A DNA stretch of 64,000 nucleotides, from contig NZ_LT629731.1 in NCBI RefSeq assembly GCF_900104575.1, forward strand, positions 2,551,804 to 2,615,803, read 5' to 3'. Below, piece after piece: positions 9,074 to 17,330 of this stretch; the stretch's first letter is position 1, and every line of letters begins with the position of its first letter. A program made the translations under genes and the position numbers. Source of the stretch: Bacillus tuaregi. GTDB taxonomy: Bacteria > Bacillota > Bacilli > Bacillales > Cytobacillaceae. The notes under the pieces are model-generated. The model was not told where the DNA came from, did not search any database, and saw only the letters and a program-made list of their open reading frames with translations.

Positions 9074-9100
9074 ACATAGTCATTTGTACGGCATAGAATA
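9074..9100 (+). promoter_or_regulatory. Candidate sigma-K promoter
   Basis: An AC at 9074-9075 is followed, after a 16-nt spacer, by CATAGAATA (9092-9100). This matches the sigma-K pattern (AC, 16-17 nt, CATAnnnTA). It lies 30 nt before the ATG of the 9130 gene and supports mother-cell expression late in sporulation. Confidence 0.5.
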
Positions 9101-9129
9101 CACTATTCTGAAGCCCTGAGGAGGAATAT

Positions 9130-9951
9130 ATGATGTCAGATTATAAAAAACATAACCATAATTGTGACGATCACTGCGATTGTGAAAAGACAAAGCATCG
9201 TTATCCACAAGTATCATTAGGTAAAATTGTGACAAAGGTACCCGTTGTATTAGCTGAACTAGATTTACAGGTTGATAAAACCCACGTTACTATTTTCCGG
9301 GATCCCGTATTGGAGATAAAAGATGTAAAGAAAAGGTTAGTGATCACTCAATGCCGTCTCTTATTACCAACGAATAAGCTATTTATTAAAGGCTATATTC
9401 GTAAAAATATTCAATATGCAACGCCAATATCTGGCGCTGGGTCTGGTACGGTGACTGTTTCCTCATCAAGCAACGGTGGCTGCCCACAGGAAAGCCCAAG
9501 CATTCAATCAACTATCCTGTCACAAACGGAGCAGATACCATTTGAAGTCATTACAGAGGTTAAGGATTTTATTTCATCTCCCGTTATGCCCGAAAAAAAT
9601 AAACGCCAGGAATTTGATTTCTTTGTCTCCCAGCCGTTACCTATGGGGTATCCGGAGAAAGACGAAATGCTGTCAAGCGATCTTTCACAGTTTCATCAAG
9701 AAAGCAGTCAATATTATAATGAACTCCCTTACTGTGAGCTGCTATCAAGTAAGATCATTGAATGGGATGAAGCACTCAATCGAGATGGAGAGGATTTCCC
9801 TAATGTATTAGATGAAGGAACTTTCACAAGATCCGAATCAAAAATGGTCATTTATTTTAAGGTAAAGGTTCTCCAAAATCAACAAATTCGTGTTTCTTCT
9901 ACAACAAATGATCATGACTGTGATCATGATTGGGACCTTGACTGTGATTGA
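9130..9951 (+). CDS. Spore-surface-like protein, paralogue 2 (CsxC/BC_2427-like)
   Basis: The product is 273 aa and the closest paralogue of the 8026 product: DPVLEIKDVKKRLVITQCR, LFIKGYIRKNIQYA, SSDLSQFHQESSQYYNELPY and VKVLQNQQI all align. Distinctive tails are an N-terminal His/Cys/Asp-rich stretch (HNHNCDDHCDCEK) and a C-terminal Asp/His-rich tail (HDCDHDWDLDCD). Both look able to bind metal. GAGGAGG lies 6-8 nt before the ATG, with a sigma-K-like promoter just upstream and a strong terminator downstream. A spore coat or exosporium location is inferred from family resemblance and the promoter. Confidence 0.7.
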   Translation: MMSDYKKHNHNCDDHCDCEKTKHRYPQVSLGKIVTKVPVVLAELDLQVDKTHVTIFRDPVLEIKDVKKRLVITQCRLLLPTNKLFIKGYIRKNIQYATPISGAGSGTVTVSSSSNGGCPQESPSIQSTILSQTEQIPFEVITEVKDFISSPVMPEKNKRQEFDFFVSQPLPMGYPEKDEMLSSDLSQFHQESSQYYNELPYCELLSSKIIEWDEALNRDGEDFPNVLDEGTFTRSESKMVIYFKVKVLQNQQIRVSSTTNDHDCDHDWDLDCD

Positions 9952-9969
9952 AGGATAACATGGCAATAG

Positions 9970-10010
9970 AAAAGGAATTATACAACCTTGGTCTGTATAA
10001 TTCCCTTTCA
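9970..10010 (+). terminator. Rho-independent terminator
   Basis: AAAGGAATTATACA pairs with TGTATAATTCCCTTT over 13-14 bp. The T run is short. It follows the stop of the 9130 gene. Confidence 0.65.
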
Positions 10011-10085
10011 AGCTGTCAAAAAATACCTTTTGGGAAAAGGAGGTGTACAGATAGGAGGCTACTATAGCAGTCCTTCCTATACGAA

Positions 10086-11345
10086 ATGAAAAAAGGAAGA
10101 AGAAACGTACCATATCCTCCATACCAGTATCAGGCCTTTTCACCCCCCTACCCATACCCAATGATGGGTTATAGGGGTTACGACTATGCTATTAATAATC
10201 GGAGTAGCAAAAAAACAAAGGATATGACCGATGAAAAGTCTGACAAACCGACAAATCGAAAGTCTAATGAAGAGTACAAGACCCGTAAAGCAGCAGGTCC
10301 AATACTGTTTAACCCACCTGTCGTTAACGATATAGAAATAAAGACGGTCAAATCACAGGATAAGGAAGAGTTTTTAGTAGAAGAAAGCTCAGCTCATAGC
10401 AGGGAAATACCGCTACAAATGGAGGATTCGGTCAATCACAAAGATGAGAAGGAGCAAAGGCATGATCCGCACGATGTTGAATCATCAGCTGATTACGAAT
10501 CCGTCCATAAAGAAATCGCAATGCTTGAATCCTCTTCATTCGAAGATCTAATTGAACAAGAAAAAGGAAGCTCATATCAGCCGCATAAATTCTTATCCTA
10601 TTTTGAGGAATCCGACTTTTACAATATGGGTTTCAAAGAAGATCAGGCGATAGTGTTTGAAGAATCCTCATCCCAACTGGATGAATCTTCATCCAAATCA
10701 TTTGATTCTTCTAGACTAGAAGAATCCTCTTCAGTGGTCGAAGCCATCATAAAAGAGGAATCTTCCATTTTAGCTTGTGAATCATCTTCAAGCATTGAAT
10801 GTGAAACGAAACAGGAAGTCATGCCGTTTGTTAAAATGCCCATATTACTCAGCAAAGCCAACATAGAAATGGATATCTTTGACTCGTTTCATCTTCAGTT
10901 ACCAATTAAAGAAATTACAAAGGTTGAATGGAGCGTTCATTCCATAGAATGCCATGTACCTTTACCCTCGCGAAGTCTATTCATAAAAGCGATTCTGTTT
11001 GCTGATATAGAATATCTAGACGAAGCTGGAAGCAGTTCCCTGCAAACAGTCAAAATGCAGGTACCAATATGTAGTACAGAAAATATCGAGTGGCTCAATT
11101 TACCTGATTTACCTAGCAGTCAGCAAGCAGAATTCATGTACCACGAGAATCAATGCCAAAGTATACAATTTCATCAAGAATCTTCACAACAATATGCTCA
11201 CCCCATTCAAACTGAACTAATACATTTCAATATTATTTGGCACAATGAATTTATTTCAGAAAACGGACAGCTTAATGTCCAAGGGAGAATTTCTTTCTTC
11301 ATTCATATACTGCAAAACCAGTATATTAAATTAGCAGATCATTAG
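10086..11345 (+). CDS. Spore-surface-like protein, paralogue 3 with a long Ser/Glu-rich insert
   Basis: The product is 419 aa in three parts. First is a basic, Pro/Tyr-rich N-terminus (YPPYQYQAFSPPYPYP). Second is a low-complexity central region (about residues 100-245) with many E/D-SSS clusters such as EESSS, DESSS and ESSSS. Third is a C-terminal core like the 8026 and 9130 proteins (SLFIKAILFADIEY, IQFHQESSQQYAHP, HILQNQYIKL). The start is uncertain: a stop lies at 10065-10067, the first ATG is 10086, and the nearest GGAGG sites end 27 nt or more upstream. One of these is in the left arm of a hairpin (ATAGGAGG ... CCTTCCTAT, 10051-10080). Confidence 0.65.
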   Translation: MKKGRRNVPYPPYQYQAFSPPYPYPMMGYRGYDYAINNRSSKKTKDMTDEKSDKPTNRKSNEEYKTRKAAGPILFNPPVVNDIEIKTVKSQDKEEFLVEESSAHSREIPLQMEDSVNHKDEKEQRHDPHDVESSADYESVHKEIAMLESSSFEDLIEQEKGSSYQPHKFLSYFEESDFYNMGFKEDQAIVFEESSSQLDESSSKSFDSSRLEESSSVVEAIIKEESSILACESSSSIECETKQEVMPFVKMPILLSKANIEMDIFDSFHLQLPIKEITKVEWSVHSIECHVPLPSRSLFIKAILFADIEYLDEAGSSSLQTVKMQVPICSTENIEWLNLPDLPSSQQAEFMYHENQCQSIQFHQESSQQYAHPIQTELIHFNIIWHNEFISENGQLNVQGRISFFIHILQNQYIKLADH

Positions 11346-11366
11346 CGTAGTTTCCAGTTATTATTC

Positions 11367-11402
11367 AAAAATCCATCCTGATTCCTTCCAGGATGGATTT
11401 TT
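11367..11402. terminator. Bidirectional terminator between convergent genes
   Basis: The perfect stem AAAAATCCATCCTG / CAGGATGGATTTTT has an 8-nt loop, with A and T tracts on both sides. It serves both the 10086 gene and the convergent 11422 gene. Confidence 0.85.
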
Positions 11403-11421
11403 GCTCGGGTTAAGTTTTTTC

Positions 11422-12207
11422 TTAATTTTTATTATTACCCGAATCCTTTGAATTGTCACTAGATCCCTTGTTCCCTTTTGAATCCTTATCATTAAGAACC
11501 AACTTTTGCATTTGTGATAAACGCAGGAATAAGCGAATCTCCGCTTTTTCTGTAATACAATTGAACCTTCCGAAACGGTCAACATCTTTAAATAAATCAA
11601 TTTCTCTCACTTTTGTACCAAGGAGCGTACATTCTATTGGCTCATTGAAGAATTCAAAGGTTTCAGAACCGGATACATACGGATTTGCGCCATGACCTTT
11701 CTTGCTAGCTTCACGATATTCATAAAGAGCTGTTTTTTGACTGTATTCAATGTCCTCCTGACCAAATGGACCCATAACAGGATTATCAAGCTCTACCGTT
11801 TTTACGGTTGAAAACTCAACATCAACACTATAATCCCTTACGTTCGTATAAGAACTCGTAATAAATTGAATATTTTTATGCAGAATTCCAGTAATAAATA
11901 GCTTTACAATATTTGGGGAATAGGACGATGGGACTGCCTTGCATTGTGTTAATGTAACATTTTTACGGATCGATTTAATTTCTTGGACACTTGTAGGCAG
12001 AGGAATTTCCGCTTCCACATCCACCTCTAAATCAATATCGGCTAAAGGGACAGAAGCATTTACAAAAGGATAATCAAGCTTTACGGCACTTTTCCACGGT
12101 GGTATTGGAAGAAGGTCTGAATTAACTGTTGTGCCCTCTACTACATATGATGTTGTACCCACTCCATGTTGTTTACGACTTCTATAATAACTGCTATTTT
12201 TTCTCAT
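11422..12207 (-). CDS. Spore-surface-like protein, paralogue 4 (divergent)
   Basis: The product is 261 aa. Shared blocks with paralogues 1-3 are EIKSIRKNVTLTQC, KLFITGILHKNIQF and a C-terminal LFLRLSQMQKLVL. The SSDLSQFHQ block is missing or unrecognisable. The C-terminus is Lys/Asp/Ser/Asn-rich low complexity (NKGSSDNSKDSGNNKN). GGAGTG precedes the ATG. Upstream on the minus strand, TATACAAT resembles a mother-cell sigma-E/K -10 element, but weakly. Function is inferred from its neighbours. Confidence 0.65.
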   Translation of the reverse strand: MRKNSSYYRSRKQHGVGTTSYVVEGTTVNSDLLPIPPWKSAVKLDYPFVNASVPLADIDLEVDVEAEIPLPTSVQEIKSIRKNVTLTQCKAVPSSYSPNIVKLFITGILHKNIQFITSSYTNVRDYSVDVEFSTVKTVELDNPVMGPFGQEDIEYSQKTALYEYREASKKGHGANPYVSGSETFEFFNEPIECTLLGTKVREIDLFKDVDRFGRFNCITEKAEIRLFLRLSQMQKLVLNDKDSKGNKGSSDNSKDSGNNKN

Positions 12208-12370
12208 AACATATCACTCCTTAACATAATTATCAAAAGAACCTGGAAAGGCTTTTGAAACCAATCCCACGCTTTTCTTTCGACTTACTATTGTATATGC
12301 GTAAAAACTAAATCGGTATGGACAAAGGTTTATATACTTTTACCTATTTTTTAACTATTTGAGCAGATAA

Positions 12371-12408
12371 AAAAAGGACAACGACACTAAAAATTAGTGT
12401 CGTTGTCC
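12371..12408 (-). terminator. Terminator of the methionine gamma-lyase gene
   Basis: The 14-bp perfect stem GGACAACGACACTA / TAGTGTCGTTGTCC is followed on the minus strand by a T run. Confidence 0.9.
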
Positions 12409-12415
12409 AATAGAG

Positions 12416-13600
12416 CTAAATTTTTGCCAGCGCCTGCTCGAGATCCTCTTTTATATCCACCCATGCCTCAAGCCCGACCGCCAAACGTAGCAGAGTATCC
12501 TCTATGCCCATCCTTTTTCGTTCATCAGCAGGTATTGTAGAATGGGTCATCGTGGCCGGATGAGAAATAAGCGTCTCTGCATCCCCAAGACTAACAGCAA
12601 TCTTAATTAACTGTAATTGATTCATAAACATTTGCGCCGTTTTCTTTGTCCCTTTTATGGTAAAAGAAATCATAGCACCTGGATTTTTCATTTGTTTTTT
12701 CATGATTGGATAATCCGCTTTCTGTTGATCACCGGGAAAATGAACCGCTTCAACCTTTGGATGCTGCTTTAAATACTCAAACAGCCTTTTGGCATTCTCA
12801 CCATGACGATCCATTCTCACAGGTAGTGTTTTTAACCCTCTTAATAAAAGCCAGGCATCAAACGGCGAAAGAACTCCACCAACATCCTTTTGGGTGGTGC
12901 GAGCGAGCTGTCCGATAAAATCCTTGCTGCCTGCAACCAAACCAGCAATGACATCACCATGGCCGCCAATATACTTTGTTGCACTATGAATGACCACATC
13001 ACAGCCAAGTGCAAGCGGGGTTTGTAGGTAAGGAGAGCAGAAGGTATTATCGACGACAACAGGAATTCCTTTTGCCTTTGCTGTTTCTGTTATCATTTCT
13101 AGATCAACGAGCTTCATCGTTGGATTGATGGGGGTTTCGACATAGAGACAGGCTGTATTGGGAAGGATGCAGCGTTCGAGCTCCTCCTTTGTCTCCATTA
13201 ATGAGAAATCGTGGGTAATTAAATATTTTTCTTTTAATAATTGCAGTAGTCCATAGGTACATCCATACACCCCTTTAGAGCAAAGTATATGATCGCCTGT
13301 TTTGGTCAAGGACATTAATACAGCAGAGACTGCTGCCATTCCAGAAGCAAAGGCTAAAGCAGTCTCCCCACGTTCCAATTCTGCGAGGCGATCCTCGAGG
13401 ATTTTTACGGTCGGATTACCCAACCTGGTGTATATAAAGCCATCCTCGTGTCCAGCAAATCTTCTTTCCCCTTCCTCCGCATCGTTAAACGCAAATGTAG
13501 ATGTTTGATAGATGGGAGGTACTAAACTGCCATCATGGGCTGTAGTTTGATAGCCTGAATGAATGGCCTTTGTTTCAAAGCGGTAATTATTTTTCTTCAC
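12416..13600 (-). CDS. megL: Methionine gamma-lyase-type PLP enzyme
   Basis: This is a Cys/Met-metabolism PLP family enzyme. It should cleave methionine to methanethiol, 2-oxobutyrate and ammonia. Seen: YTRLGNPT, ASGMAAVSA, the PLP-lysine motif HSATKYIGGHGD, and GVYGCTYGLL, whose Cys is the residue typical of methionine gamma-lyases (a Gly in the MetI paralogue at 62728). I place the start at the GTG at 13598-13600, which has AGGAGGGG 6 nt upstream. The ATG eight codons earlier has no such site. The product is about 394 aa. The gene stands alone with its own terminator. A homocysteine-lyase or cystathionine-cleaving activity cannot be excluded from sequence. Confidence 0.82.
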   Translation of the reverse strand: MKKNNYRFETKAIHSGYQTTAHDGSLVPPIYQTSTFAFNDAEEGERRFAGHEDGFIYTRLGNPTVKILEDRLAELERGETALAFASGMAAVSAVLMSLTKTGDHILCSKGVYGCTYGLLQLLKEKYLITHDFSLMETKEELERCILPNTACLYVETPINPTMKLVDLEMITETAKAKGIPVVVDNTFCSPYLQTPLALGCDVVIHSATKYIGGHGDVIAGLVAGSKDFIGQLARTTQKDVGGVLSPFDAWLLLRGLKTLPVRMDRHGENAKRLFEYLKQHPKVEAVHFPGDQQKADYPIMKKQMKNPGAMISFTIKGTKKTAQMFMNQLQLIKIAVSLGDAETLISHPATMTHSTIPADERKRMGIEDTLLRLAVGLEAWVDIKEDLEQALAKI

Positions 13601-13855
13601 ATTGTCCCCTCCTGCTGTTTTCATACAAAATAAACGATTTACCTATATAGTATGATGAAAACACCCATCTTGAATGTTATTTCCTATCTTTTCTGTATAA
13701 AAAACACCTAATATCGAAAGAGGAAACAGGTGAAACCCTGCGACAAGGCTTGAGTATGATAAAGTTGAAAACCATTCCCTTTGAACAAATGTCTTTTTCT
13801 ATAATCAACAGCATATATTTAAATGTATCCATTGAACAACAAAGGGGGCTTTCAG

Positions 13856-14227
13856 ATGGGAAATCGCTTGATCAAGATTGCCGCATTATATTTTGTTATT
13901 GGCGTTGGTTTAGGCTTGTACATGTCAATGGCACATTCCTATGATTTTGTTGGCGTTCATGCCCATGTCAATTTATTGGGCTGGCTGTCATTAGCAGTAA
14001 TCGGGGCGATTTACAGTATTTATCCTGAGCTGTCTACATCAAAGCTAGCAAAGACTCATTTTTGGCTTCATAATATTGCTCTTCCCATTATGATGATTGG
14101 ACTTTTTTTCCTAATACTTGGTCAAGAAGCATTAGTACCTGTCGTTGCTGCAAGTGGAACAGTCATGGTGCTCGCCATCCTATTATTTGCCTTCAATGTA
14201 TGGATGAATCTGAAACCTAAAGCATAA
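13856..14227 (+). CDS. Four-helix membrane protein resembling the N-terminus of haem-copper oxidase subunit I
   Basis: The product is 123 aa with four predicted membrane helices (about residues 8-26, 32-54, 66-86 and 90-114). The second begins at HAHVNLLGW, a motif like that of cbb3-type oxidase and NorB subunit I helices. Such short proteins are commonly labelled cytochrome c oxidase-like in Bacillus. No other oxidase subunit is nearby, and the remaining haem ligands of a full subunit I cannot be present in so short a protein. Start: ATG at 13856 after AAAGGGGG; a longer in-frame start at 13823 lacks a ribosome binding site. The insertion sequence lies directly after the stop codon. Confidence 0.6.
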   Translation: MGNRLIKIAALYFVIGVGLGLYMSMAHSYDFVGVHAHVNLLGWLSLAVIGAIYSIYPELSTSKLAKTHFWLHNIALPIMMIGLFFLILGQEALVPVVAASGTVMVLAILLFAFNVWMNLKPKA

Positions 14228-14271
14228 CCCCATAAAAAAGAGGCTGGGACAAAACCCTCCTCTGAAATGAA

Positions 14272-14314
14272 AAAACCGGTGAAATTTTACGACAAGTAAA
14301 ATTTCACCGGTTTT
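14272..14314. repeat. Hairpin inside the left end of the IS
   Basis: AAAACCGGTGAAATTTTAC pairs perfectly with GTAAAATTTCACCGGTTTT across a 5-nt loop. It sits between the left IR and the transposase start and could stop read-through transcription into the transposase gene. Confidence 0.75.
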
Positions 14315-14394
14315 AAATATTTTTACATTAAATAAGGACCACTTCTGATAAAATTAAGTTACCACACCAAATAAAATCAGAAAGAAGGGTCCTT

Positions 14395-15963
14395 ATGTTT
14401 AAAGATTATAACATGAATCAACTAGTTTTGCCTCTAGATTTAGCAGTTAGATTACAAGAAAATGATATCGCCTTTTCTATCCACCATTTAGTTGAAAGTA
14501 TTCCTCACGAAGCTTTCGATTCCTTCGTCCGTTATACTGGTTGCCCATCCTATCACCCACGCATGATGCTTAAAATTATTTTATGTGGTTATACGCAATC
14601 CGCCTTTTCTGGTCGTAAAATTGAAGACTTGACGAAAGACAGTATCCGTATGATGTGGTTGGCACAAGGCTACGAGCCAAGTTACCGTACGATTAATCGT
14701 TTCCGAGTTGATCCTAATATGAAAGAGCTAATTCGCCAATGTTTTGTCCAGTTCCGTTGTCAATTGGTCCAAGAAAAGCTCATTGATCAAGAGGCTATTT
14801 TTATTGATGGTACGAAAATTGAAGCGAATGCCAATAAATTCACGTTCACTTGGAAGAAAGCTGTGGAGAAGCATCACAATAATCTCGTTGAAAAATCAAA
14901 TCAACTGTACAACGAGCTACTTGAAAAACAAATCATTCCAGAAATAAAACGTGAAGATGAGGAGCAGCTGTCGATTGAAGAGCTCACACAAATCGCTAAA
15001 AAGTTAGAAGAGGTTGTCGAGGACTATTCACAAAAAATTGACCGCTCCGATGATGTCGCTATGCGTAAACAATTACGGAGTGAACGAAAAACACCCAAGC
15101 AAATCGTGAAACAAGTATATGACTGGATTACACGTAAGCAGAAGTACGAAAAGGATTTTGAGATTTTTGGCACACGTAACAGCTATTCAAAAACAGACAA
15201 AGATGCGACGTTTATGCGAATGAAAGACGATTATATGAAAAACGGACAACTAAAACCCGGCTATAATGTACAAATCGCAACCGAAAGGCAATACACATTA
15301 GCGTACGGTGTTTTCGCTAACCCAACCGATACGAAAACATTAACGCCCTTCCTTGATCAAATAGAAGAACAGTACTTTGAATTACCAGAACATATTGTGG
15401 CGGATGCCGGTTACGGCAGTGAACAGAATTATGAAGATATTTTATCGAAACGTAATAGAACGCCATTGATTACATACAATCACTACTTAAATGAGCAGAA
15501 AAGAAAGTTCAAAAAGGATCCGTTCAAAACAAGTAACTGGGCTTATGAAGAAGCGAGTGATACCTACACGTGTCCCAATGAGAAACAACTGACGTTTCAA
15601 TACCATTCAACACGTACAGATAAAACAGGATTCCAGCGTCAATTTAAGGTTTATGAATGCGAAGAGTGTACAGATTGTCCGTTGCGATCATTATGTACAA
15701 AAGCGAGAGAAGGTACGAATCGTAGGCTCATGGTAAATGAGAAATGGGAACAACAAAAAGAATATGTACGAAATAAGCTTTCAGAAGAAGAAACCGGTTC
15801 AATTTATCGTCAACGTAAAATTGATGTAGAACCAGTGTTCGGGTTCCTGAAGGCTAATTTAGGTTTCACACGATTTTCAGTTCGTGGAAAACCGAAGGTT
15901 GAGAATGAAATCGGTCTCGCATTGATGGCCGTGAATTTAAGAAAATATGCGGCAAGGGGGTAA
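14395..15963 (+). CDS. IS1182-family transposase
   Basis: This is a 522-aa DDE transposase. The N-terminal DUF772-like segment (SYHPRMMLKIILCGYTQ) is followed by a first catalytic Asp in FIDGTKIEANANK, a second in VADAGYGSEQNYED, and a C-terminal EPVFGFLKANLGFTRF region with the Glu. A Cys cluster (CEECTDCPLRSLC) precedes the last block, as usual for this family. The ORF has no frameshift, and AGAAGGG lies before the ATG. It looks functional. Confidence 0.93.
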   Translation: MFKDYNMNQLVLPLDLAVRLQENDIAFSIHHLVESIPHEAFDSFVRYTGCPSYHPRMMLKIILCGYTQSAFSGRKIEDLTKDSIRMMWLAQGYEPSYRTINRFRVDPNMKELIRQCFVQFRCQLVQEKLIDQEAIFIDGTKIEANANKFTFTWKKAVEKHHNNLVEKSNQLYNELLEKQIIPEIKREDEEQLSIEELTQIAKKLEEVVEDYSQKIDRSDDVAMRKQLRSERKTPKQIVKQVYDWITRKQKYEKDFEIFGTRNSYSKTDKDATFMRMKDDYMKNGQLKPGYNVQIATERQYTLAYGVFANPTDTKTLTPFLDQIEEQYFELPEHIVADAGYGSEQNYEDILSKRNRTPLITYNHYLNEQKRKFKKDPFKTSNWAYEEASDTYTCPNEKQLTFQYHSTRTDKTGFQRQFKVYECEECTDCPLRSLCTKAREGTNRRLMVNEKWEQQKEYVRNKLSEEETGSIYRQRKIDVEPVFGFLKANLGFTRFSVRGKPKVENEIGLALMAVNLRKYAARG

Positions 15964-15989
15964 CCCCTCAGTCGCATAAACCAAGAATA

Positions 15990-16036
15990 AAATGAAAAAA
16001 GGTGAAATCGACTGCGCGATTTCACCTTTTTCATTT
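15990..16036. repeat. Hairpin inside the right end of the IS
   Basis: AATGAAAAAAGGTGAAATCG pairs with CGATTTCACCTTTTTCATT. It shares the GGTGAAAT motif with the left hairpin and works as a terminator-like structure after the transposase. Confidence 0.7.
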
Positions 16037-16078
16037 ATAGAAGCTAGTTTTGTCCCAGCCTCCTTTTTATGGGGTTAT

Positions 16079-16405
16079 TTAAAAAACAAACCGAAGTACC
16101 ATCATAAAAATAACCCCAACTAGTACGGTTCCTAATAAACTTTTTGTCAAGAGAGCGATGGCAAAAGCGGGAATAGCAGCTACTAATTTTAAGATATTAG
16201 CAGTTAATGAGAATTGATTCTCCGATAATAGCAGTTCTTGCGCTAATAAGGCAGCCATAACCGCAACTGGTACATTTTTTAACCATCGAATAACCCATTT
16301 AGGTAATTCCATTTGACTCAGTAGCATCAATGGCAATACACGTGGAATAAATGTCACTAAAGCACAACCAAGGATGAGCAGCAGAATCGTCCATCTTACC
16401 TCCAT
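16079..16405 (-). CDS. azlD: Branched-chain amino acid exporter small subunit AzlD
   Basis: The product is a 108-aa hydrophobic protein with about four membrane helices. MEVRWTILLLILGCALVTFIPR is typical of AzlD/YgaH. AzlD forms a membrane exporter for branched-chain amino acids with AzlC. Its start overlaps the end of azlC by 10 nt, so the two are translationally coupled. The IS inserted immediately downstream of its stop codon and leaves the coding sequence intact. Confidence 0.88.
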   Translation of the reverse strand: MEVRWTILLLILGCALVTFIPRVLPLMLLSQMELPKWVIRWLKNVPVAVMAALLAQELLLSENQFSLTANILKLVAAIPAFAIALLTKSLLGTVLVGVIFMMVLRFVF

Positions 16406-17130
16406 TTTTCAATCACCATCCCTATTGTTGAAGCCAATATGGCTGCTATCATAACACCTGTACTTCCAGTAGAAAAGAAGCTAACGATAATAACGATAAC
16501 AACTGCACTAAGGGCGACCATGATGTCCACGAAGTACTTTTTTTGACTTAAAATTTGAATAACTAAAAGACCAATGAACATTCCCGGTAAAGCAAAATCA
16601 AGACCGAAGGCTTCCGGATTTGGTATCCACTTGCCAAAATATCCACCAGCAATATTGGCAATTAGCCAATTTAAATATGCTGTAATATTCAAGCCTATCA
16701 TCCATTTATAGCTTGCCTGTTTTTTATGCTGCAGGCGGGATATTGACACCCCAAAGGTTTCATCCGTCAGCAAGGAGCCAACAAACATATTTTTCCACGG
16801 GCTCAAATGACGAAAATAAGGCGCAATCGCAGCACTTAACAATAAATGACGAAGGTTAATAAAGAAAACCGTAAAAATAATCGCTGAAATTGGATTGCTT
16901 GCCGCAATCATCCCGGCAGCAATAAACTGACCAGAACCGGCATAGAGAAGCAGACTCATCAAAGCAATTTCCGCAATACTTAAACCTGCTGTTTTTTCTA
17001 CAACACCGGCAGCAAAGCCAATACTCAAATATCCAAGCAGAGTTGGGATGCAATCCTTTACACCCTCCCAAAAACTCTCTTCGTTGTTCAAATCCTCATC
17101 TGTATTTAGCTCAAGGACTTTTTGACTCAC
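16396..17130 (-). CDS. azlC: Branched-chain amino acid exporter large subunit AzlC
   Basis: This is a multi-spanning membrane protein of the AzlC/YgaZ family: CIPTLLGYLSIGFAAGVV, LMSLLLYAGSGQFIAAGM, FFINLRHLLLSAA, SLLTDETFG. It pairs with AzlD to export branched-chain amino acids and analogues. Several starts are possible. The GTG at 17128-17130 has AGGGG 8 nt upstream and is preferred; an ATG at 17134-17136 lies only 2 nt from that site. No Lrp-type AzlB regulator lies next to it. Confidence 0.88.
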   Translation of the reverse strand: MSQKVLELNTDEDLNNEESFWEGVKDCIPTLLGYLSIGFAAGVVEKTAGLSIAEIALMSLLLYAGSGQFIAAGMIAASNPISAIIFTVFFINLRHLLLSAAIAPYFRHLSPWKNMFVGSLLTDETFGVSISRLQHKKQASYKWMIGLNITAYLNWLIANIAGGYFGKWIPNPEAFGLDFALPGMFIGLLVIQILSQKKYFVDIMVALSAVVIVIIVSFFSTGSTGVMIAAILASTIGMVIEKWR

Positions 17131-17330
17131 ATCCATCACCCCTGTTTAACCAAAAAAATCATACTTCTCAATCGATGACCCTATTAATCTATCGATTTCC
17201 AAATGGCCTAATCAAGCAGGATAAGACCGCAGCTCATCTATTATCATATCATAAAGCAAAATACGTTCACAAAATGAAAGCCGACCCGTCTTGCGAAGCA
17301 AAATGTACGGCTTACTTTTTAGTATGAGAT

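Larger units (their letters stand above)
14240..16062 (+). mobile_element. IS1182-family insertion sequence
   Basis: A 16-bp perfect terminal inverted repeat (GAGGCTGGGACAAAAC at 14240-14255, complement at 16047-16062) bounds one transposase gene. The palindromy extends outward through ATAAAAA and CCCC to 14224 and 16078. That is either a longer IR or an older terminator hairpin into which the element jumped. Inside each end lies a strong hairpin (14272-14314 and about 15990-16036). The element appears intact. Confidence 0.9.

Noticed and set aside
13750..13944. 64-codon ORF overlapping the four-helix membrane protein
   Set aside because: It is in a different frame of the real gene, and its N-terminal part has no ribosome binding site.
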